DNA of 26,174 nucleotides from CAMAVH01 sp036500145 (GTDB lineage Bacteria > Pseudomonadota > Alphaproteobacteria > SMXQ01), in contig DASYCO010000044.1 of the NCBI GenBank assembly GCA_036500145.1, positions 1 through 26,174 on the forward strand, read 5' to 3'. Below the pieces are notes generated by a model. That model made no database searches and was not told the origin of the DNA. It worked only from the letters and a program-made list of their open reading frames with translations. The position numbers and the translations under genes are program-made. The number at the start of each line of letters is the position of its first letter. Position 1 is the stretch's first letter. Below, piece after piece: positions 22,961 to 26,174 of this stretch.

Positions 22961-22999
22961 AACGGCCCGGCAGACGACTGCCGGGCCGTTCTCGTTTGT
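22961..22999 (+). terminator. Intrinsic terminator after lipoprotein gene
   Basis: AACGGCCCGGCAG (22961-22973) and CTGCCGGGCCGTT (22978-22990) form a perfect 13-bp stem with loop ACGA, followed by CTCGTTTGT. It lies 52 bp after the lipoprotein stop and before the J-domain gene, so it should end the lipoprotein message. Confidence 0.85.
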
Positions 23000-23065
23000 G
23001 CCAGAATACGAATGCCAATACGGTTGCCGCCCCGCTTTTCGGGACGGCTGTAAGGACACGCGGCG

Positions 23066-23953
23066 ATGAAAGATCCCTATCAAGTGCTCGGCGTGGCCAA
23101 GACGGCCAGCGCGGACGACATCAAGAAGGCCTACCGCAAGCTCGCCAAGGCGCTGCACCCGGACCTGCATCCGGGCAACGCCAAGAAGTCCGAGCAGTTT
23201 TCCGAGGTGTCGGCAGCCTACGACTTCCTGTCCGACGCCGACAAGCGGGCGCGCTACGACCGCGGCGAGATCGACGCCAGCGGCGCGGCGACGCAGCCGC
23301 GCGGCTCGTACTATTCGCAGGCCGGCCGGGGCGACGCCGGGCGCAAGTACCAGAGCCGCTTCAAGATGGACGACATGTTCTCCGGCGACGACATCTTCTC
23401 CGACCTGTTCGGGCGCGGCGGCCGCGCCGGCGGTGGCGGCGTCTTCCAGGGCGAGGACATGAACTACACCCTGCCCGTCGGCTTTCGCGAAGCGGCGCTC
23501 GGCACCAAGAAGACCGTGCGGCTTGCCAGCGGCAAGACGCTCGACCTGACGATTCCGCCCGGCACCACCGACGGCCAGAAGCTGCGCCTGAAGGGCCAGG
23601 GCCAGCCGGGCGAGCGCGGCGCCGCCGCCGGCGACGCCTTCGTCGAGATCAGGGTCGAGGCCGACGCGCTGTTCACGCGCAAGGGCAACGACATCCATTC
23701 CGAGGTGAAGGTGCCGCTGCGCGACGCCGTGCTCGGCGGCTCGATCAGCGTCGAGACGCTCGACGGCGCAGTGTCGATGAAAGTGCCGAAGGGCACGAAC
23801 AGCGGCGCGACCCTGCGCCTCAAGGGCAAGGGCATTCCGGCGCCCAAGGGCGGCGAGCGCGGCGACCAGTTCGTCCGCCTGCTCATCAGCCTGCCGGACG
23901 ACGAGGGCCTGCGCCGCGCCCTCGAGGACTGGGCCAAGCAGGACGCGAAATAG
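23066..23953 (+). CDS. cbpA: J-domain co-chaperone, CbpA-like (class II, no zinc finger)
   Basis: A 295-residue protein. The J domain (1 to about 68) starts 'MKDPYQVLGVAKTASADDIK' with the HPD motif at 31-33. A Gly/Phe-rich linker follows (about 75-130, 'GRGGRAGGGGVFQGED'). The two-part DnaJ C-terminal substrate-binding domain follows, with 'YTLPVGFREAALGTKKTV', 'LTIPPGTTDGQKLRLKGQG' and 'VPLRDAVLGGSISVETLDG', 'KVPKGTNSGATLRLKGKG'. The CxxCxGxG zinc finger of DnaJ is absent, which places it with CbpA/class II proteins. It stimulates DnaK ATPase in the cytoplasm. The next gene encodes a CbpM-like partner 26 bp away, as in the E. coli cbpA-cbpM pair. Confidence 0.92.
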   Translation: MKDPYQVLGVAKTASADDIKKAYRKLAKALHPDLHPGNAKKSEQFSEVSAAYDFLSDADKRARYDRGEIDASGAATQPRGSYYSQAGRGDAGRKYQSRFKMDDMFSGDDIFSDLFGRGGRAGGGGVFQGEDMNYTLPVGFREAALGTKKTVRLASGKTLDLTIPPGTTDGQKLRLKGQGQPGERGAAAGDAFVEIRVEADALFTRKGNDIHSEVKVPLRDAVLGGSISVETLDGAVSMKVPKGTNSGATLRLKGKGIPAPKGGERGDQFVRLLISLPDDEGLRRALEDWAKQDAK

Positions 23954-23979
23954 ACAATCGACGCAGCGGGAGGTCGACC

Positions 23980-24309
23980 ATGCCGTTCACCTTCGAAGAC
24001 ATGCTGACGCGCAGCAAGCTCGAGCGCCGGGTGCTGACCGCCTGGATCGAGGAAGGCTGGGTCGCGCCGGCGCGCGACGGCGAGGGCTACAGCTTCGACG
24101 AGGTCGACGCCGCCCGCGTCGGCTTCATCGTCGAGCTGACGCAGGAGCTCGCCATCGGCGAGGAGGCCGTGCCGGTCGTGCTCAGTCTGGTCGACCAGCT
24201 CAACGCGCTCCACATCACCGTGCGCAAGGTGCTGGAGGCGATCGAGGACCTCCCGGAGCCGGGGCGGGGCCGGATCGCCGCCCTGCTGACCGAAATCGAC
24301 CGGGTTTAG
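23980..24309 (+). CDS. CbpM-like chaperone modulator (MerR-type helix-turn-helix)
   Basis: A 109-residue cytoplasmic protein. It has a MerR-like N-terminus ('RSKLERRVLTAWIEEGWVAP', the helix-turn-helix of the CbpM/MerR_2 family), then 'FDEVDAARVGFIVELTQEL' and a helical C-terminus ('PVVLSLVDQLNALHITVRKV'). In E. coli CbpM binds the J domain of CbpA and inhibits it. Position directly after a CbpA-like gene (26 bp) is the strongest support here. A GGGAGG ribosome site precedes the ATG. It might instead be a small DNA-binding regulator, which sequence alone cannot exclude. Confidence 0.78.
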   Translation: MPFTFEDMLTRSKLERRVLTAWIEEGWVAPARDGEGYSFDEVDAARVGFIVELTQELAIGEEAVPVVLSLVDQLNALHITVRKVLEAIEDLPEPGRGRIAALLTEIDRV

Positions 24310-24345
24310 GGCCGTTTTCGCCCCCGCCCGGGACCTCCCAACCTT

Positions 24346-24372
24346 TTGATTTTCCGGCGGTTCGTGTAGCAT
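24346..24372 (+). promoter_or_regulatory. Possible fabI promoter and leader hairpin
   Basis: TTGATT (24346-24351) and TAGCAT (24367-24372) match -35/-10 partly, with a short 15-bp spacer. The following leader holds TCCCCGG (24381-24387) and CCGGGGA (24407-24413), a perfect 7-bp stem with a 19-base loop. The promoter is weakly supported. Confidence 0.35.
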
Positions 24373-24434
24373 ACGGCCCGTCCCCGGTCCCCCATACCCA
24401 CCCTGTCCGGGGAACCAGTCCGCATGAGGAATGA

Positions 24435-25247
24435 ATGACCAGTAGCAATGGTTTGATGGCCGGCAAGAAGGGCCTGATCATGGGCGTCGCCAATGATCGC
24501 TCGATCGCCTGGGGCATCGCCAAGACCGTGGCCGAGCACGGCGCCGAAGTCGCCTTCACCTATCAGGGCGAGGCGCTGCAAAAGCGCGTCGCCCCCCTCG
24601 CCCAGACCCTGGGCTCCGACATTCTGCTGCCCTGCGACGTCACCGACCCCGCCAGCATCGAAGCCGTCTTCGCCGAGCTGGGCGAGCGCTGGGGCAAGCT
24701 GGACTTCCTGGTCCACGCCATCGCCTTCTCCGACAAGGACGAGCTGAAGGGCGGCTACATCGACACGTCGGCGGCCAACTTCGCCAACTCGATGAACATC
24801 TCCTGCTTCTCCTTCACGAGCATCGCCCAGAAGGCCGCGCCCCTGATGAGCTCCGGCGGCAGCCTGGTGACGCTGAGCTACTACGGCGCCGAGAAGGTCA
24901 CGCCCCACTACAACGTGATGGGCGTCGCCAAGGCCGCGCTGGAGGCCAGCGTGCGCTACCTCGCCGTCGACCTCGGCGGCCGCAACATCCGCGTCAACGC
25001 CATCTCCGCCGGCCCGATCAAGACGCTGGCCGCCTCGGGCATCGGCGACTTCCGCTACATCCTGAAGTGGAACGAGTACAACTCGCCGCTCAAGCGCAAC
25101 GTCACCATCGAGGACGTCGGCAAGTCCGGCATGTACCTGCTGAGCGACCTCGCCAGCGGCGTCACCGGCGAAGTCCACCATGTCGACTGCGGCTACCACG
25201 TCGTCGGCATGAAGTCCGTCGACGCGCCCGACATCGCCACGGTCTGA
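24435..25247 (+). CDS. fabI: Enoyl-[acyl-carrier-protein] reductase (NADH), FabI type
   Basis: A 270-residue enzyme that reduces trans-2-enoyl-ACP in the last step of each fatty-acid elongation cycle (cytoplasmic FAS II). Motifs: 'KKGLIMGVANDRSIAWGIAK' (FabI cofactor site, GxxxxxSxAxG), 'CDVTDPASI', 'LVHAIAFSDKDEL', catalytic Tyr149 and Tyr159 with Lys166 ('SYYGAEKVTPHYNVMGVAK', the Y-x6-K spacing of FabI), 'INAISAGPIKTLAASGI' in part, and 'VHHVDCGYHVVGM'. The residue matching E. coli Gly93 is Ala97, as in other alphaproteobacterial FabI. GAGGAATGA lies upstream of the ATG. aroC follows after 13 bp on the same strand, a pairing seen in related bacteria. Confidence 0.95.
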   Translation: MTSSNGLMAGKKGLIMGVANDRSIAWGIAKTVAEHGAEVAFTYQGEALQKRVAPLAQTLGSDILLPCDVTDPASIEAVFAELGERWGKLDFLVHAIAFSDKDELKGGYIDTSAANFANSMNISCFSFTSIAQKAAPLMSSGGSLVTLSYYGAEKVTPHYNVMGVAKAALEASVRYLAVDLGGRNIRVNAISAGPIKTLAASGIGDFRYILKWNEYNSPLKRNVTIEDVGKSGMYLLSDLASGVTGEVHHVDCGYHVVGMKSVDAPDIATV

Positions 25248-25260
25248 CCGGGCCCGCACC

Positions 25261-26174
25261 ATGTCGCACAACACCTTCGGCCATATGTTCCGCGTCACCA
25301 CCTGGGGCGAAAGCCACGGGCCGGCGATCGGCTGCGTGGTGGACGGCTGCCCGCCGGGCATCCCGCTCGTCGAGGAGGACATCCAGGTCTGGCTCGAGAA
25401 GCGCAAGCCCGGCACCTCGCGCTTCGTCACCCAGCGCCAGGAAAGCGACACGGTGCAGATCATGTCCGGCGTGTTCGAGGGCAAGACCACCGGCACCTCG
25501 ATCGGCCTCGTCATCCAGAACGAGGACATGCGCTCGAAGGACTACGGCGACATCAAGGACAAGTTCCGTCCCGGGCACGCCGACCTCACCTACTTCCAGA
25601 AGTACGGCAGCAACCGCGACTATCGCGGCGGCGGTCGCTCTTCGGCGCGCGAGACGGCGCTGCGCGTCGCCGCCGGCGGCGTCGCGCGCCAGGTGCTGAA
25701 GCAGGCCTTCGGCGACAGCCTCGTCATCCGTGGCGCGCTGGTGCAGATGGGCACGCAGCTCATTGACCGCGCGCGCTGGGACTGGGCCGCGACGCAGGAC
25801 AATCCCTTCTGGTGCCCGGACCGCCAGGCGGCGCAGACTTGGGAAAGCTATCTCGACGGCGTGCGCAAGTCGGGCAATTCCGTCGGCGCCGTCATCGAGC
25901 TCGTGGCCTCGGGCGTGCCCGCCGGCCTCGGCGCCCCGATCTACGGCAAGCTCGACGCCGACCTCGCCGCCGCCATGATGAGCATCAACGCCGTGAAGGG
26001 CGTCGAGATCGGCGCCGGCATGGGTGCTGCCGCGCTGATGGGCGACCAGAACGCCGACGAGATGCGCATGAAGGACGGCAAGATCGACTTCCTGTCCAAC
26101 CAGGCCGGCGGCATCCTGGGCGGCATCTCGACCGGCCAGGACGTCGTGGTGCGCTTCGCGGTGAAGCCGACCAG
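25261..26174 (+). CDS. aroC: Chorismate synthase, N-terminal 304 residues (runs off edge)
   Basis: Chorismate synthase, partial at the right edge. It begins 'MSHNTFGHMFRVTTWGESHG', continues 'PAIGCVVDGCPPGIPL', 'RKPGTSRFVTQRQESD' and 'FEGKTTGTSIGLVIQN', then 'RPGHADLTYFQKYG', 'RDYRGGGRSSARETALRVAA', 'GNSVGAVIELVASGVPAGLG', 'MMSINAVKGVEIGAGM' and 'QAGGILGGISTGQDVV'. These cover the FMN/EPSP-binding family signatures. It converts EPSP to chorismate, the last common step to aromatic amino acids, using reduced FMN. Full-length bacterial AroC is about 360 residues, so roughly 55-60 are missing. It starts 13 bp after fabI and is probably co-transcribed. Confidence 0.97.
   Translation, partial: MSHNTFGHMFRVTTWGESHGPAIGCVVDGCPPGIPLVEEDIQVWLEKRKPGTSRFVTQRQESDTVQIMSGVFEGKTTGTSIGLVIQNEDMRSKDYGDIKDKFRPGHADLTYFQKYGSNRDYRGGGRSSARETALRVAAGGVARQVLKQAFGDSLVIRGALVQMGTQLIDRARWDWAATQDNPFWCPDRQAAQTWESYLDGVRKSGNSVGAVIELVASGVPAGLGAPIYGKLDADLAAAMMSINAVKGVEIGAGMGAAALMGDQNADEMRMKDGKIDFLSNQAGGILGGISTGQDVVVRFAVKPT

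Overview
The window is a GC-rich piece of what looks like an alphaproteobacterial chromosome. Pointers are a Shemin-pathway 5-aminolevulinate synthase (hemA), a full CtrA-type box (TTAA-N7-TTAAC) next to Tad-pilus genes, the pdxH / J-domain / fabI / aroC neighbourhood known from this class, and many ATGA/TTGA overlaps. A Rhodospirillales- or Reyranella-like host would fit, but the family cannot be fixed from sequence reading alone. I see no rRNA, tRNA, CRISPR array, transposase, integrase or prophage gene. Apart from one AT-rich intergenic island, composition is uniform.

Layout. (1) 1-5341 is one end of a Tad/Flp pilus locus. Leftward are flp pilin, cpaA (prepilin peptidase), cpaB and cpaC (secretin; runs off the left edge). 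Rightward is a TadG-like von Willebrand A protein. Converging on it are two TadE-type pseudopilin genes. A 370-bp intergenic stretch with an AT-rich, palindrome-rich core separates flp from the TadG-like gene. A strong stem-loop lies between flp and cpaA, and the CtrA-type box precedes the tadE pair. (2) 5441-6445 is an ELM1-family protein. (3) 6544-12408 is a peptide-type ABC importer operon: binding protein, a 72-residue protein of unknown function, two ATPases and two permeases, with 4-bp overlaps from the small gene onward. (4) 12433-14911 is a tandem universal stress protein divergent from a mannose-1-phosphate guanylyltransferase/isomerase. (5) 15046-16440 is a class III aminotransferase. 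(6) 16621-19787 is a hemA-led run: hemA, a PadR-like winged-helix protein, a DUF1194 VWA protein and a glutathione transferase. (7) 19792-22209, leftward, holds an SDR oxidoreductase, a second universal stress protein and pdxH. (8) 22384-26174, rightward, holds a glycine-zipper lipoprotein, a cbpA/cbpM-like co-chaperone pair, fabI and aroC (runs off the right edge).

Most of the window is housekeeping metabolism: haem, PLP, fatty acid, chorismate and nucleotide-sugar steps, plus one importer and one surface appendage. I do not see an obviously new defence or biosynthetic system. The parts worth a second look are in the Tad locus (calcium-loop-like insert in TadE, CtrA box, flp-cpaA stem-loop, two-cysteine pilin tail, AT-rich island), the unknown small gene inside the importer operon, the operator-like repeat at the first usp promoter, and a recurring TGCTA-type -10 motif before several transcription units.
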